From Henricia sp. BOLD:AAB3569 (taxonomy: Eukaryota; Echinodermata; Asteroidea; Spinulosida; Echinasteridae): 64,000 nt of DNA. Shown in pieces: positions 35,072 to 46,246 of this stretch; the first letter of the stretch is position 1, and every line of letters starts with the position of its first letter. The translations under genes were made by a program, and so were the position numbers. Location of the stretch: positions 186,001 to 250,000 of the forward strand of contig JBBELK010000387.1 of assembly GCA_037783545.1 (NCBI GenBank). The letters are read 5' to 3'. Under the pieces are notes generated by a model, which did no database searches, was not told the origin of the DNA, and saw only the letters and a list, made by a program, of their open reading frames with translations.

Positions 35072-36919
35072 TTACTCATAAAGGTGCGTTTTCATGTGGT
35101 TTTGGAGTTGATGGTTCAGCAAAAATGATTGATCGCACATCGGGCACTCAAACGGTCTGAAATTACGATGCGCACCCTCGTGGTTTTTTAGGTGATGTCT
35201 TAGCTTGAACGCTTCTCCACACATGTCACAGACGAACGGTCTTTCGTTGCTGTGGGATTTTTTGTGAATACAGAGGCCCGCATCCGACTTAAATCTCTTG
35301 CCGCAAGTACTGCAGAGGTACGCTTTCTCGTCCATGTGAACCCGACTGTGGTTCCGAAGGCGAATTTCTTTTTTAAACATTTTGCCACAAACGTTGCATA
35401 GGAATGGGTTTTCCGTGGTGTGCGTCAGACGATGTCCCGCTAAGTGCGCTGGAACCTTGAACGCCTTCCCACAAACATCGCAGACGTATTTTCGGACGTT
35501 GCCGTGCACTTGTCGTTGGTGTCTTTTTAGTACATCTCGTGTCGACATCAACTGATCGCATAGCGTGCAGATGTGCGGTCGCTCAGGTAGGTGCGAAACA
35601 CAATGTCGTACGTAAGCGTACCGACTGTTAAAAAACTTGAAGCATACACCACAGTACGCAACCCGAGATTTACCAACGTGGGACCTCTTATGCAAAAAAA
35701 GCTGAAAGTTCGTAGGGAAGCCTTGATCGCAAGGAACGCAAACTACGATTTTCTCGTGTCTGTGGGTGTCTCGGTGTCGTTTCAGATGATATTTCCTGGA
35801 AAAGTTCATGTCACAAATATCGCACTCGAAAGGCCGGTTCCCGATCTCTTCTCGTTCACGTTGTCGTCTGGCGTGGAGCTTTTGATGGCTTTCAAAACGG
35901 TTCTGCTCGCTGAAAGTCGCTCCGCACACAACGCAAAGAAGGACATTTCGCCGTCGTCTCCTACTTGATCTTTTCAGTCCGGTATTCAACTTCCGGAACG
36001 GGAACTTTGCGTTTGTTTCGTGGAAGGTGTGATGCATCCGCAGGTTAAAGGAACTCTTGAAAGCCTTGTTGCAAATATTGCAAACATGCCGAGACTCGGA
36101 GTTTCCGATACTATCATTATCTCGCACGCGTCCTCGGTTGTGTCTGCCATGAATTTCCCCCTCGTGTCGCTTCAAACTGCACTTCTTTGTAAACTTCAAG
36201 GAGCATATCTCGCAGACAAAAGTTTTTTCATTCCGTTTTGTTTTTGATCGAGTTTTTGAAGAGCGTGTTATTGGATGCCTCTTAGTCTTTCGACTCATCC
36301 CACGAGATTTAGCCCTAGGTCCAGACCATAGTTTAGGGTAGTTAGTTGGCTTAACTTTAGTGTGAATGATTTTGTGTCGCTCTAGATTGTACACCCGACT
36401 AAAATCTTTGAAGCAAATGTCACATTTCCATGTACACTTGGATTTCTCAGCTTTTGACATGCTTGAGGGAGTTTCAGGAGAGCGTGTTTTAGAACGCGAC
36501 TTCTGACTCATCCAACGAGATCTAGCCCTGGGCCCAAGCCTCGGGCTAAGGCAGTTTTTAGTTGGCATGGTGTGAGTTAGCTTGTGTCGCTTTAGGCTGT
36601 CCACCCGACTAAAATCTTTGAAACAAATGTCACATTTGTACTCGGGCTTCTCAGTTTTTGCAGTACGATCAGCAGAATGAGTGGCCGAGTGCCGTTTGAG
36701 GCTGTACTGTGTGGTCAAAACGGCATTACAAATTTCACAAAAGAGAGATTTGGATTTTCCACCGCTACCAGCACTTGCACGTTTAATGCGTTTGCTTTTC
36801 CCGCGTGTCGTCTTGATCTTTTTGCCAACCGCTGTCGTCTCTTTTCCATGACCGTTTATAGCGTTGCCTTCGTCGGATTGGTGACAAATGTCAGGAGAAT
36901 TATCTTCAAAGGCTGGCAT
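35072..36919 (-). CDS. C2H2 zinc-finger protein, 15 fingers
   Basis: One uninterrupted 615-residue frame. An N-terminal acidic/polar segment (MPAFEDNSPD) and a basic stretch with GKKIKTTRGKSKRIKR (a likely nuclear signal) precede the first finger, CEICNAVLTTQYSLKRHSATH. Fifteen C2H2 fingers follow. The first six are spaced by long basic linkers; the last nine form a more compact tandem, with TGEKP-like linkers only weakly kept (for example HTTENPFLC, HSNERPFVC). The protein ends with the last finger plus four residues (MKTHLYE). It is presumably a nuclear DNA-binding transcription regulator; no KRAB, BTB, SCAN or ZAD domain is seen, so the target and orthologue are unknown. Being single-exon, it may be a young duplicate or retrocopy-derived, which cannot be decided here. 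Confidence 0.9.
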   Translation of the reverse strand: MPAFEDNSPDICHQSDEGNAINGHGKETTAVGKKIKTTRGKSKRIKRASAGSGGKSKSLFCEICNAVLTTQYSLKRHSATHSADRTAKTEKPEYKCDICFKDFSRVDSLKRHKLTHTMPTKNCLSPRLGPRARSRWMSQKSRSKTRSPETPSSMSKAEKSKCTWKCDICFKDFSRVYNLERHKIIHTKVKPTNYPKLWSGPRAKSRGMSRKTKRHPITRSSKTRSKTKRNEKTFVCEICSLKFTKKCSLKRHEGEIHGRHNRGRVRDNDSIGNSESRHVCNICNKAFKSSFNLRMHHTFHETNAKFPFRKLNTGLKRSSRRRRRNVLLCVVCGATFSEQNRFESHQKLHARRQREREEIGNRPFECDICDMNFSRKYHLKRHRDTHRHEKIVVCVPCDQGFPTNFQLFLHKRSHVGKSRVAYCGVCFKFFNSRYAYVRHCVSHLPERPHICTLCDQLMSTRDVLKRHQRQVHGNVRKYVCDVCGKAFKVPAHLAGHRLTHTTENPFLCNVCGKMFKKEIRLRNHSRVHMDEKAYLCSTCGKRFKSDAGLCIHKKSHSNERPFVCDMCGEAFKLRHHLKNHEGAHRNFRPFECPMCDQSFLLNHQLQNHMKTHLYE

Positions 36920-37030
36920 TCTTAAAAACTTGGAAACCTTCGTCTATTTGCGAGGCGAATCCGGTACGTGTTGCGTTATTCCCTTCCGTCCAAACATTGA
37001 CTTTGTTTACAAAAACGCAGTGGCTTCCGG

Positions 37031-38140
37031 GATAGATTGGTTCCCGATCCCTATAGATTGGTTCGCTTATTGCGAAAATATAGGGATCGGTAAAGGCGGC
37101 CATGACGGGCAGAATTCTGCCCGTCACGTGGTTATTATTATTATTATTTTGTTTAGTAAGTGCGCAGATTTTGCATTGACATTTGTAACTTGGCCGTGCG
37201 TGTCGAACATATCCAATTATGTAAATAAAGTACATTGCCTAAAACAAAGGGCTTGGCCAATTTTTAAATATAAAAAACACAATGCGCACGCGCAAAGACG
37301 ACCAATTACAGATCAAGATGAAGCGTAGACTGGTTCCCGTCCACATATTCCACACAGGAGAATATAAGGACAGGTAAAGGGCGCTTCATCTTGATCTGTG
37401 ATTGGTCGTCTTTGCGCGTGCGCATTGTGTTTTTTATATTTAAAAATTGGCCAAGCCCTTTGCTTTAGGCAATGTACTTTATTTACATAATTGGATATGT
37501 TCGACACGCACGGCCAAGTTACAAATGTCAATGCAAAATCTGCAGATTGGTCGTCTTTGCGCACGCGCAAAGACGACCAATTACATGCAGATCAAGATGA
37601 AGCGCCCTTTACCTGTCCTTATATTCTCCTGTGTGGAATATGTGGACGGGAACCAGTCTATATGTGTACAGTGTACTTGTATGTATATGAGGTCCGGTCC
37701 CACTCCCTACCATTGTTTCCCCATTGAGTATGGCGTGTGATACGTTACAATATTCGATAATGCACAAATATATGTGCGATGTTTTTTCATATATATGCGA
37801 TGTTTTTTCATATATATGCGATGTTGAAATATATATGCAATAATTTGACATATATATGCAATGTTTTTTCATATGTATGCGATGTTAAATAATTTGATAT
37901 ATGCAATGTTAAAAATATATGTGCGATATTTCGACATAAATGTGGGATATTTCAATGTGTGGAGTCGCGGTGTTCGTGATATGTGGGCATGATCTTTCAT
38001 AGATTGGTTCCCGATCCCTATAGATTGGTTGGGTTATTGCGAAAGTGTTTAATATGTGGACGGGAACCAGTCTAGATCTTTCAATGTATGTGCGTAAACG
38101 GAATTGTGGGTAGCACCTAGACTGGTTCCTAGACTGATAT
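37031..38140. repeat. Nested palindrome complex with TAGACTGGTTCCCG ends
   Basis: The tip AGACTGGTTCCCGTCCACAT recurs in both senses (37329, about 37655 inverted, about 38060 inverted, and 55742). A variant, ATAGATTGGTTCCCGATCCC, occurs at 37030 and 38000. Arms 37158-37322 and 37378-37547 form a long inverted repeat of about 165 bp around a 55-base centre. The centre plus the adjoining arm (37323-37440) is then repeated inverted at 37546-37663. No coding potential. Confidence 0.8.
37755..37945. repeat. ATATATGCGATGTTTTTTC tandem repeat
   Basis: About eight irregular units of 21-24 bp (CATATATATGCGATGTTTTT and variants). Confidence 0.8.
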
Positions 38141-38149
38141 TCCTTGAAT

Positions 38150-38405
38150 TTAACCTTGACTGGTCATCCAGAAAATAAAATATGAAATTTGGAAAATGTT
38201 TAGATTTTGAGAAAATTTGTTAAATTTTGGCCAAATTGTCCATTTTTCTTAGAAATAAGGTTCCAGACAGGCTAAATTTTCATTATGAGTCATTTCTAAG
38301 ACATTTTTAAAAACGTCAATTTTTGGCCAATTTTGATAAAAATTGATGGACTAACCCCTTGTGATTTTTTAATTTTTTGGCCAAAAATGTTATGATTGAT
38401 GATGG
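38150..38405 (-). repeat. AT-rich dispersed repeat, inverted copy
   Basis: Inverted relative of the copies at 31900-33250 (GACTAACCCCTTGTGA, TTTGGCCAAATTG). Confidence 0.6.
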
Positions 38406-38485
38406 TGATTTTTAGTGTAGAGCCATTGCCTATAGGCAATTACAAAAGATGACGTATTCACTTCGGTAGTCTATCAACCCCACAC

Positions 38486-38754
38486 TATATCCAGCACGAT
38501 ATGTGACAAACGGATCCACCCCTTCCCCCACCCCCTTCCCCCACCCCTTCCCCTTTCCCCACCCCCTTCCCCCACCCCTTCCCCCATATGCACCCCAAAC
38601 CCCTCTCCGAGCTCCCCTTATATTAACACTCCCTTCCCTTCTGTTAACACACACACTCCCCTAAAAACAAAGGAATTCCTTGGATGTTTGAGACACAATG
38701 GGGGAACAATGGTAGGGGAGGGCCATAGGCCTCTGCCACATCGTGCTGCATATA
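38486..38754. mobile_element. MITE, second copy of 9647-9840 family
   Basis: Ends ATCCAGCACGATATGTG / CACATCGTGCTGCATA. Inner block AGGAATTCCTTGGATGTTTG, GAGACACAATGGGGGAACAA. Expanded internally by a CCCCTTCCCCCA tandem tract (38518-38585). Confidence 0.8.
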
Positions 38755-38814
38755 CATTCCTAAGATGTTTAAATAACGATAGGAACATGTGTACTCTCAG
38801 ATGCTATGTGGGCG

Positions 38815-39245
38815 TCTGCTTGCTATAAGCGATTCCACGCTGGAGTCGAGTAGAATCGATTCCACGCTGGAGTCGAGTAGAATCGATTCCACTTTAAGAA
38901 TCTGAGTCACTATTCCAAATTTTCAGGAATCGATTCCTTTTATCTAGATTCGATCCCCAGTGATAGGTTGCCGAATGCCGATTCTTAGAAATTCCGGAAC
39001 CAAAATACACGGGTTTTTGCCGTCTTCATTTCGCAAGGGTCTTTGCTGCACGCTGCACACCGAGTTACCGAGTTTCCGGTGTGCAGCAAAGACTCTTGCG
39101 AAAGGAAGATGGGGTTTTGCAAGAGTATTCGGCTTGGTTCTGATATCATATCATAAACGTTCAGTACCGCTCAGTGCCACTTATGGAATCGATTCCGGGT
39201 AGCTAGAATTGCGATCGATTGGAATCGGAATCGATTCCAAAAATG
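38815..39245. repeat. GAATCGATTCC-rich element with a hairpin
   Basis: Tandem pair of a 34-bp unit, GATTCCACGCTGGAGTCGAG (38829-38890), and several GAATCGATTCC palindromes up to 39240. A hairpin spans 39027-39110 (TTCGCAAGGGTCTTTGCTGC / GCAGCAAAGACTCTTGCGAA). Confidence 0.6.
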
Positions 39246-42138
39246 CTGTCCAGAGTCGCCCAAGCCCGCGTTTCCATTGTTCGGTTACGTACAGTGTAAC
39301 CATGCACCGCATTCCGGACGCAATGAACCGTGGAAGCAGCAGGTAGATTTTGCAACAGACGAACTGCCGACGGCCGGTCAAGATGCTGGTGATGATACGG
39401 GACGTCCTCGACAATCTACGCTACTCTAGTGGGATTTTTAGGTACGTAAACTACGATTGTAACGGTTATCCTATTCCTATATTTTCATGCTATATGTAGG
39501 AATGGTAAAGATTAAAGTTTTTCTGGGTCTTTTACCTACTCGACATGCTTGAAGAAGGGAAAAGTACATGTAGTTATGTGGGGTTCGGGATTTAAAATAC
39601 GTGGGTTGAGTTAGACCATAGTCAGCAAGGAACAGTTCCTTGCTCTATGGTTAGACAAGCTTAGGTTACCTCGGCTCGAATTTTTTCATGTGGTAATCTC
39701 TAAAAGATTAGGCTACCACATGAACAATTTCGAGCCGAGGTAACCTTGTCTAAAACTAAAAGATTACCACATGAAAAATTTCGAGCCGAGGTAACCTTGT
39801 CTAGGGTTGAGTGAAATTATAACTTGTTATCAAGTAACCATCCTTCTAATCTGATTGTTGTTTTCGCTTTCAGGATGGAGTCGTGTACTACCGTATGACG
39901 GCGGCTTCTTGGAAAAGGTAAATTGCGGATCTGTTAAAACTCTTAATTGGAAGAAATTCCTGAAAGATTTTACTTTAATACCTGCACTTTCAACTCTTTG
40001 TACAACAAGTCTTATGGACTTCATTAACAAAATTAAGGTTTTTTGTTATTTTATTCGTTTAGGTTGAACAATTAAGATGTTAAGGAAATTACCTCCTGGA
40101 ATCAATAGATAATCCAATTTTAAGATATACTTCCCACTTGCACTTTTGTCGGAAATGTTGCATTTCTGAGATAAATAAATAATAAAACTACCGGTACTGC
40201 AGAGAGTAAGACAAAATCACAGCGAGTATAGTGATGTCCCCTAACTTGGCGCACTTCGACAACTCACTAGAAATCCGCTCACCTTATAGCAAAATCCCCT
40301 AGCAGAATTAGTTGAAACTTACACACCTTGTAGTATAATTCATAGGCTCCAAGAAAAGGTAATACTTTAATATTTTGACTCATCAACAAGTACAAAATAA
40401 CACAAACAATCAGGACAAAACGATGAACACTTTTTTCCAGAAATCGCCCGGACTGTCCCCTAACGTGAAGCGCGTCGCTGATTGGCTGATACGGTTTGAT
40501 GCCTTACTACGATGGCCCACAAAGACCACTTGTACGCACACACTGTGACATTGTACACAACGCCAGTATGCCTGGTTTTATTCACGTGAAATGCCTATTA
40601 CAGGCTTCCGTGTATGGTGTCATAACAACCTGAAGCAAACGGCGATGCCTTCACATTCCGGTGAATTTCTAGTAACTGAATAATTCTTCTCCGTAATTCA
40701 GTTTTAGAATTTATGAAGGTACTTGAGAACTTTATTTTTATTTAATGCCAAGTGCAACAGATTGTTTATTGCGCCAAGAGAGAACGGAACGTAAAGCCCG
40801 CCACGTTAGGGGCCGCGCCACGTTGGGGGACATCAACAATATAAGCGCGACAATAGAGGCCGCTGCATGCAAGCGTACATGGTTCATCTTGTGCACCAAC
40901 TAAATGCAATTTTTGAAGAAGAAAATGTCATTTTTCTTTAGAAAAGCAACATTTGCGACAAAATTGCATGTGTAAACTGGAAAGTATATCTTAGAATTGG
41001 ATTTTCTGTTGATTCCAAGAGGTAATTTCCTTAAAATCTTTGTTCAACCTAAACGAAAAAACTTTTTTTTATTCAGCTAGGCTAAAATAATATTTTCACA
41101 ACAAAATTTCACTTTTTTAGCGGAAGATAAGCTGTATGAATGAAATAATGCAGGTATTTAAGTAAAATAGGAAAGAATTCTGTTTACTGGCTGCCACTTA
41201 TTCTCCTTATGACTTAATAACCATCAAAATATTTGAAAGGGAAGTGAATTGTGCAGTAACAAACATTCAGAAATTTTCTTGAAAATACTGCCCTGTTCCA
41301 TAGATTTAACACACGGCGTCTCAGTGGCAACCAGTGAACGGAATTCATACCAAAACAAATTCTGATCATCTTCTCAACTTTTACCGAAACATGAATTTTA
41401 TAGTGGATAGTGTAATTTTGGAAAGAATTTACAAGTCGGACATTACATAAGCTTTCCTGCACTAAACCATCGGACAACTGGGAATAATTCCCGGTATTTT
41501 TTTCCTTATACATTGAAAATACATTGTGTAAGCGCGACATAAGTTATTTTAAAGGAAAACAATTCTGATTAACTTCTCAACTCTTAACTAGAATTCTCTT
41601 ATTTAATCCACATAAGAACAATTAAAATTACCACAAAACAATAATTCAACAAAATGAGGCCATTTTGAATGATCATGGTTAGGGTTTTGGGAACCTTTTA
41701 TTTATTTTATTAAAGGAGTGTGACCAGATCACTTTTTTTTACCCATAACTCCCCGGGACTTACCTTATGGGTCATGAGATTTTTATATCATAACATCTGT
41801 TATATTTTTCTGATTACGAAACTGAAACTCCCGCGCTTCTAGGCCGCATATTTCCGAGGATATCGTCGAAAATCCACCGATTATTTGTAAACTAATTTTC
41901 CAGTATCAACGTTTATCCGCTGAAAGCATACTCGATAGTTTTGTTCAATTTTTTTACTGGAAATTGCGAATGTTTTCGGGTTTTTGGGACATGGGAGGTG
42001 TGTATAGGAGTTACTCGATAATATTGGTAAGTTACATCGAAAACTGTTTTCCAGAAACTCTGGTTATGCTCCTTTAACAGCAATACTTTGTCTTTTCTCC
42101 TCAGGTTTTTGATCACCAGCCAAGGGTCCAGTTTAAAT
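39242..42138 (+). CDS. Unrecognised multi-exon gene, candidate 5' part
   Basis: Three exon-like pieces. 39242-39441 is a CpG-richer piece with donor TTTAG|GTACGT. 39874-39917 (acceptor CGCTTTCAG, donor AAAAG|GTAAAT) gives WSRVLPYDGGFLEK. 42105-42138 (acceptor TTTCTCCTCAG, donor AAAT|GTAAGT) gives VFDHQPRVQFK. The second and third join in phase 0. The first piece does not give a clean start in that frame: it offers MLSRVAQARVSIVRLRTV, which looks like a mitochondrial presequence, but that frame closes before the donor. It may therefore be mostly 5' UTR, or a different splice is used. I recognise no family. A TTAA MITE ends 27 bases before the third exon. Confidence 0.35.
39613..39810. repeat. 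Double-hairpin element
   Basis: ACCATAGTCAGCAAGGAAC / GTTCCTTGCTCTATGGT makes one hairpin. GGTTACCTCGGCTCGAA..TTCATGTGGTA is mirrored twice, at 39714-39750 and 39765-39804, so the right arm is duplicated. It lies in an intron of the candidate gene. Confidence 0.8.
40035..41075. mobile_element. 1-kb foldback element
   Basis: Arms of about 120 bp: TTTAGGTTGAACA, AAGGAAATTACCTC, AATCCAATTTTAAGATATAC and complements. Inner GATGTCCCCTAACTTGGCGC is mirrored by CGCCACGTTGGGGGACATC. Distantly like 10505-10940. No transposase. Confidence 0.8.
41710..42077 (+). mobile_element. TTAA MITE family B, copy F (diverged)
   Basis: Best-preserved outer ends: TTAAAGGAGTGTGACCAGATC and GTTATGCTCCTTTAA. The core is diverged, but TATCGTCGAAAATCCACCGA aligns with other copies. 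Confidence 0.75.
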
Positions 42139-42239
42139 GTAAGTATCATATAGCCTCTATTGTAACTTTAAAGATGCATTGTTTGAGCTTGGAGCCAATT
42201 TTACCATGAATATCTGGGCAAGCAATTCTAAGGTTGATG

Positions 42240-43075
42240 TTAATGATATAAATAGTACTGGAGTTTTATACATTCACCACCAAAGTAGGTACCTATATTG
42301 TTCTGTGTGGAGAGGCAATTTATGGTAAAATGCCTTGCCCAAAGGCACATCTACAACCTTTTGAATTAACCAAGGTATTGAGTACATGACACTTGACTGT
42401 TTGGATATCTAAATTTCATATTAAAATTGGCCCAGACATTTTTTTGTGTTTTTACTTGGTTTATTGGTCATAAAAAGGCAAATCCTGGGTGTCCGTGCAT
42501 GGTAATGAACCCCACGTATATTTTGAAGGAAAGAACTAACCTCCAAATTTAAATCTTGTGGCAAAAAAGTAAAACTAAAACAAAATTGGAATATGTGGCC
42601 CTGCAGTGACATGAAAGAAACTTGGCTTGAGAGATGATGAAAATCAATACAGGTCTGCATTTTCCGGAAACCATTAGTTTTTGATAATTTTAAAACTAAT
42701 TAAGTTAGGAAAATAACTAAATTATTGGCCTTTTCGCAATTTCATTGCTTAAGAAATCAGTGGCAAAATCAGTGTACACAAATAAATTTACTGATAAATT
42801 TCTGGTGTCCTTTAATAGCGCATTTCATGTCTCTTGACATCTCAATGCGAACCACCTCAATATTGATACATAGATCGGCAAGTGGCGGCTAAGCCAGAGA
42901 CATTGGGAAAATTCCCCTTCTCTTCCGAAAGAATGTTCTAGGATCTTTAAGATGCATTACACAATACTGGACCTAGGGCTTTACATCCCATCCACAGGAT
43001 GAAGCAATTGGGGTAAAGCGCCTTGCTCAAGGGCACAAGTACCTCAAGTAGTCTGAAAACCACAACCTTCGGGTG
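42240..43075 (+). repeat. SINE-like conserved dispersed repeats
   Basis: 42812-43075 contains GGGCTTTACATCCCATCC, GAAGCAATTGGGGTAAAGCG and CCTTGCTCAAGGGCACAAG. I know this sequence type as widely dispersed in marine invertebrate genomes and often linked to tRNA-like SINEs. A partial relative is at 42240-42370 (CCTTGCCCAAAGGCACA). Confidence 0.55.
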
Positions 43076-43270
43076 TTTCCACCTGAAGTTTGTAAGTTAA
43101 TGACCCAAACTGCCACGATACTTATAACTCATTCTGCAAATTACCTGCACTATGCTATTAAAGAAGAAAATATAGCAATGTATTTGTATCCGTATATCAT
43201 CCTGAAACCTGTGCACATCAAGTTGAATTTGCAAAAAGGCTACATGAATACATACATCGTACAGACTTCA

Positions 43271-43506
43271 CCTACTCATCTGTGTCAAAAGTCGGAAGGT
43301 TCCATGTTGTGCATGGCCACAATTTTCATTCAGACATGCTGGTAAATGTACAGCACAAAATCAAATATGTTTGGCATACGTAGATTAAATATGTTTGGCA
43401 AAACATATCTGTGTCAAGTCGGAAGGTTCCATGTTGTGCATGGCCACAATTTTCATTCAGACATGCTGGTAAATGTACAGCACAAAATCAAATATGTTTG
43501 GCATGT
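43271..43506 (+). repeat. Two-copy tandem duplication
   Basis: A block of about 115 bp containing CTGTGTCAAAAGTCGGAAGG and ATGTACAGCACAAAATCAAA is repeated head to tail with few differences, so it is recent. Confidence 0.85.
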
Positions 43507-43716
43507 AGATTAAACAAACTTTACTTATTGCATATGTGCAAAGGGAATGAATTTACTTGCTGAAGTGGTTTAAAATTGGAGTACAAACTGCATGTTACAA
43601 CATGAACTGTCTGCCATTATAATACATGTATTCCAGCAAACATATCAACATTCACTGTCCTTATAGGTACCCATTTACTCCTGGGTGGAGAGAACCCACG
43701 TTTAGAACTAATCATT

Positions 43717-44120
43717 AGGGAGGTTTTCGCACCGTCACGGATACCGATACGTCATGACTTTATGCGCGTCTCGTGACGCGTAACCGTATATAGTACACAT
43801 GTTTTCATATGCGTGAACAACGGTTATCGGCCTTCATGTGCGTAGCATAAAAACGGATACCGGTTATGCAGATTTTTCGCTTTTTCCGTGATGGATTAAT
43901 AAGTTTTATGCATTTTGTTTCTTTGTGATGTATCTTCCATGAATACCGATCGAATTTAATGAATCATTCCCACGTGAAAGTGAGGAAAATCTGCTGCAAA
44001 CAAAGTCAAGCGCAGACCATATTTAGCAGATGAATGTATGCACATAGTCACACAGTGCGAAACCCAGTTCAGTGAGCGCGTGAACGGTTACCCGTATTCG
44101 TCACCTTGCGAAACCTCTCT
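43717..44120. mobile_element. MITE with AGGGAGGTTTTCGCA ends
   Basis: AGGGAGGTTTTCGCACCGTCAC at the left, GTCACCTTGCGAAACCTCTCT at the right; 404 bp; GATACCG/CGGTTA words repeated inside. Confidence 0.75.
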
Positions 44121-44460
44121 ATTGTCTCAAATGCAATCCACGCCACATGAATTGACCTTTTCTTTTTTGTAGAAAATGAAATGTGTAACATGCAGTTTGT
44201 GCTCAAAACACGAGAATGGCTAAAAATTGTTTCTAAGCAAATTCTTAAATTTAGTTTGTTTTTTTTTATAGGGAAAAAACCCTTAATTCTTACCTATAAA
44301 TTGATAATCATTGAAAAACCATAAACAAGTTTGTGTGCATTTTCAAAGTTGAACTAAATTAACCTGGTTTTATGAGGAAAGAATTCAGTACTCAATCATC
44401 AGAAAACCGGAGGATTGGCCAAAAAATGTAATTTTGTTTTTGAAAAATGTGTCCGACAGC

Positions 44461-44712
44461 TTGGGCTGAGTTTTTGTGATCATGACTAGAAATTGGCAGT
44501 GGATCCAGGCACTATCTGGGTAGTGCTTGAAATGTCAATGAGCCTGGGCCAGGTTTTTGTGATCATGACTAGAAATTGGCAGTGGATCCAGGCACTATCT
44601 GGGTAGTGCTTGAAATGTCCATGAGCCTGGGCCAGGTTTTTGTGATCATGACTAGAAATTGGCAGTGGATCCAGGCACTATCTGGGTAGTGCTTGAAATG
44701 TCCATAAGCCTA
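44461..44712 (+). repeat. Three-copy 84-bp tandem repeat
   Basis: Units contain GTTTTTGTGATCATGACTAG, AAATTGGCAGTGGATCCAGG and CACTATCTGGGTAGTGCTTG; near identity between units. Confidence 0.9.
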
Positions 44713-44965
44713 GAACCGCCACTGATTTCCAGTTATACTTGCAAAAACTTGACTCGGGCTGTGCAACATCCAACTCATTTTAGAATAAGTCACATTTTTT
44801 CGGGTAAATTTTGGGTTTTTCCTGATCAAATCTGCAAATTGTTTGCTGTAACATTTTACATTATAATAAAACTAAACATGTGGAAATTTTCCTGTCAACC
44901 CATTTAGTGATCACGTAAACTGGACATGTTGAAATAAACCTATGTGTGTGACATTTTGAAGCATT

Positions 44966-45402
44966 TCCGGAAAGTCAAGTTTGACTGTCGATTTCTCTCT
45001 TGTTGCAAAATAATTTTCCTTGAATTTTATATCATTGGAAAGCCCTGTTATTCCTCTTTACGATGTGTCATTTGTTATGATTAAGCAATTTGGGGATGTG
45101 CAGTACAGCTGAATACGGGGCGGGTGTAATGTCACAAAATGCATTGCTATTGTCAAAAAGTGCATTGACACATTCCCATCCTCAAAGCAAAAGGGGAATG
45201 CACGACAATAGCAGTGAATTTTGTGACATTTCACTTTCCACCCACCCCTGTATTCCGCTATACTACACATCCCCCAATCGATTAATCATAACAAATGACA
45301 CATCACTGTAAAGAGGAATAACGGGGCTTTCCAATGATACAAATTTCAAGGGAAATGATTTAGTAACAAGAGAAAAATCGTCAGTCAAACTTGACTTTCC
45401 GA
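44966..45402. mobile_element. Complete foldback element, family of 30690-30964
   Basis: Ends CGGAAAGTCAAGTTTGACTG and complement. Arms also share GGAAAGCCCTGTTATTCCTC and TTTGTTATGATTAA. An inner hairpin is TGTCAAAAAGTGCATTG. 49150-49570 may be a diverged relative. Confidence 0.8.
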
Positions 45403-45420
45403 ACTTTTTGAGGAGTTTAG

Positions 45421-45632
45421 CATGGTAGTCATCTACAGGGGGCACCTTATAATAGTACAGCATTTGTTTCAAATTTATCTGAAAGTTCCTTTTTACAGGG
45501 GGAAAATGTATGTTACGTGTGTGACGTCAGAAATGTCACAGAAATTTTCTCCCTGTAAAAAGAAATTTTCAAGTAAATTTGAGACAAATGCTGTTTTATT
45601 ATATAAGGTGACCCCTGTAGATGACTTCCATG
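45421..45632. mobile_element. 212-bp MITE with about 85-bp arms
   Basis: CATGGTAGTCATCTACAGGGG and complement CCCCTGTAGATGACTTCCATG; inner AAAGTTCCTTTTTACAGGGGG / CTCCCTGTAAAAAGAAATTT. Confidence 0.85.
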
Positions 45633-46246
45633 CTATATTGGAACATAATACAGTTCAAAAAGCTACACATGATTTCCAGCTAAAAGGTACTTTTTGTACA
45701 ACTGGTAAATTGTTTTAGGCAAATGGAATAAGTTATGAGAAATTTAACTCAAAAATAATTTTGTTTTGGTATGAAATGCATTGTAAATTGTGTTGATCTG
45801 AAATTAATTTTTGTAATTTTCTTTTTCAGAAATGGGAGCTCATGAGGCTGCAAGCAGGGTTGTAGTCAAGTCCACGGGTCTTAATTCAAGTCACAGGCTA
45901 CTCAAATGAACTCCAACAAAGGCATTCGTTTGTGCATGCTCATCCTTTGCTTCTGGACGTTTGACAGACTCGACTACAACCTCGGTTCCAGACGGAATAG
46001 TTTTTAAATCTTTTCGCGAGTGATGTATTTGTGCCGTGGTACTTTTAGTCAATTGGGTATGTAGACAGAAAACTTGAGAAAGTCAATTTTCAGTTTATCG
46101 TCATGTTGTTACTGACAATATGTAACTTAATTGTGATTTACCAAGTTACAAATGTTGTGTTTTACTGATTTGTTTCTTGAAATTGCAGTTATCGTTTGTA
46201 ATTATATTTTCTTGTTTTACAGTGAATGTTTAATAAATCATTTTAA
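45633..46246. other. No gene recognised
   Basis: A splice acceptor-like CTTTTTCAG at about 45829 precedes GAGCTCATGAGGCTGC. If joined to 42138 it would close the frame at once, so it gives no support for a longer product of the + strand candidate gene. Confidence 0.3.

Noticed and set aside
35591-36247. Plus-strand ORFs opposite the zinc-finger gene
   Set aside because: They are antisense shadows of a clear 15-finger protein.
37136-37146. ATT repeat as a regulatory microsatellite near the zinc-finger promoter
   Set aside because: Only a few ATT repeats; nothing ties it to regulation.
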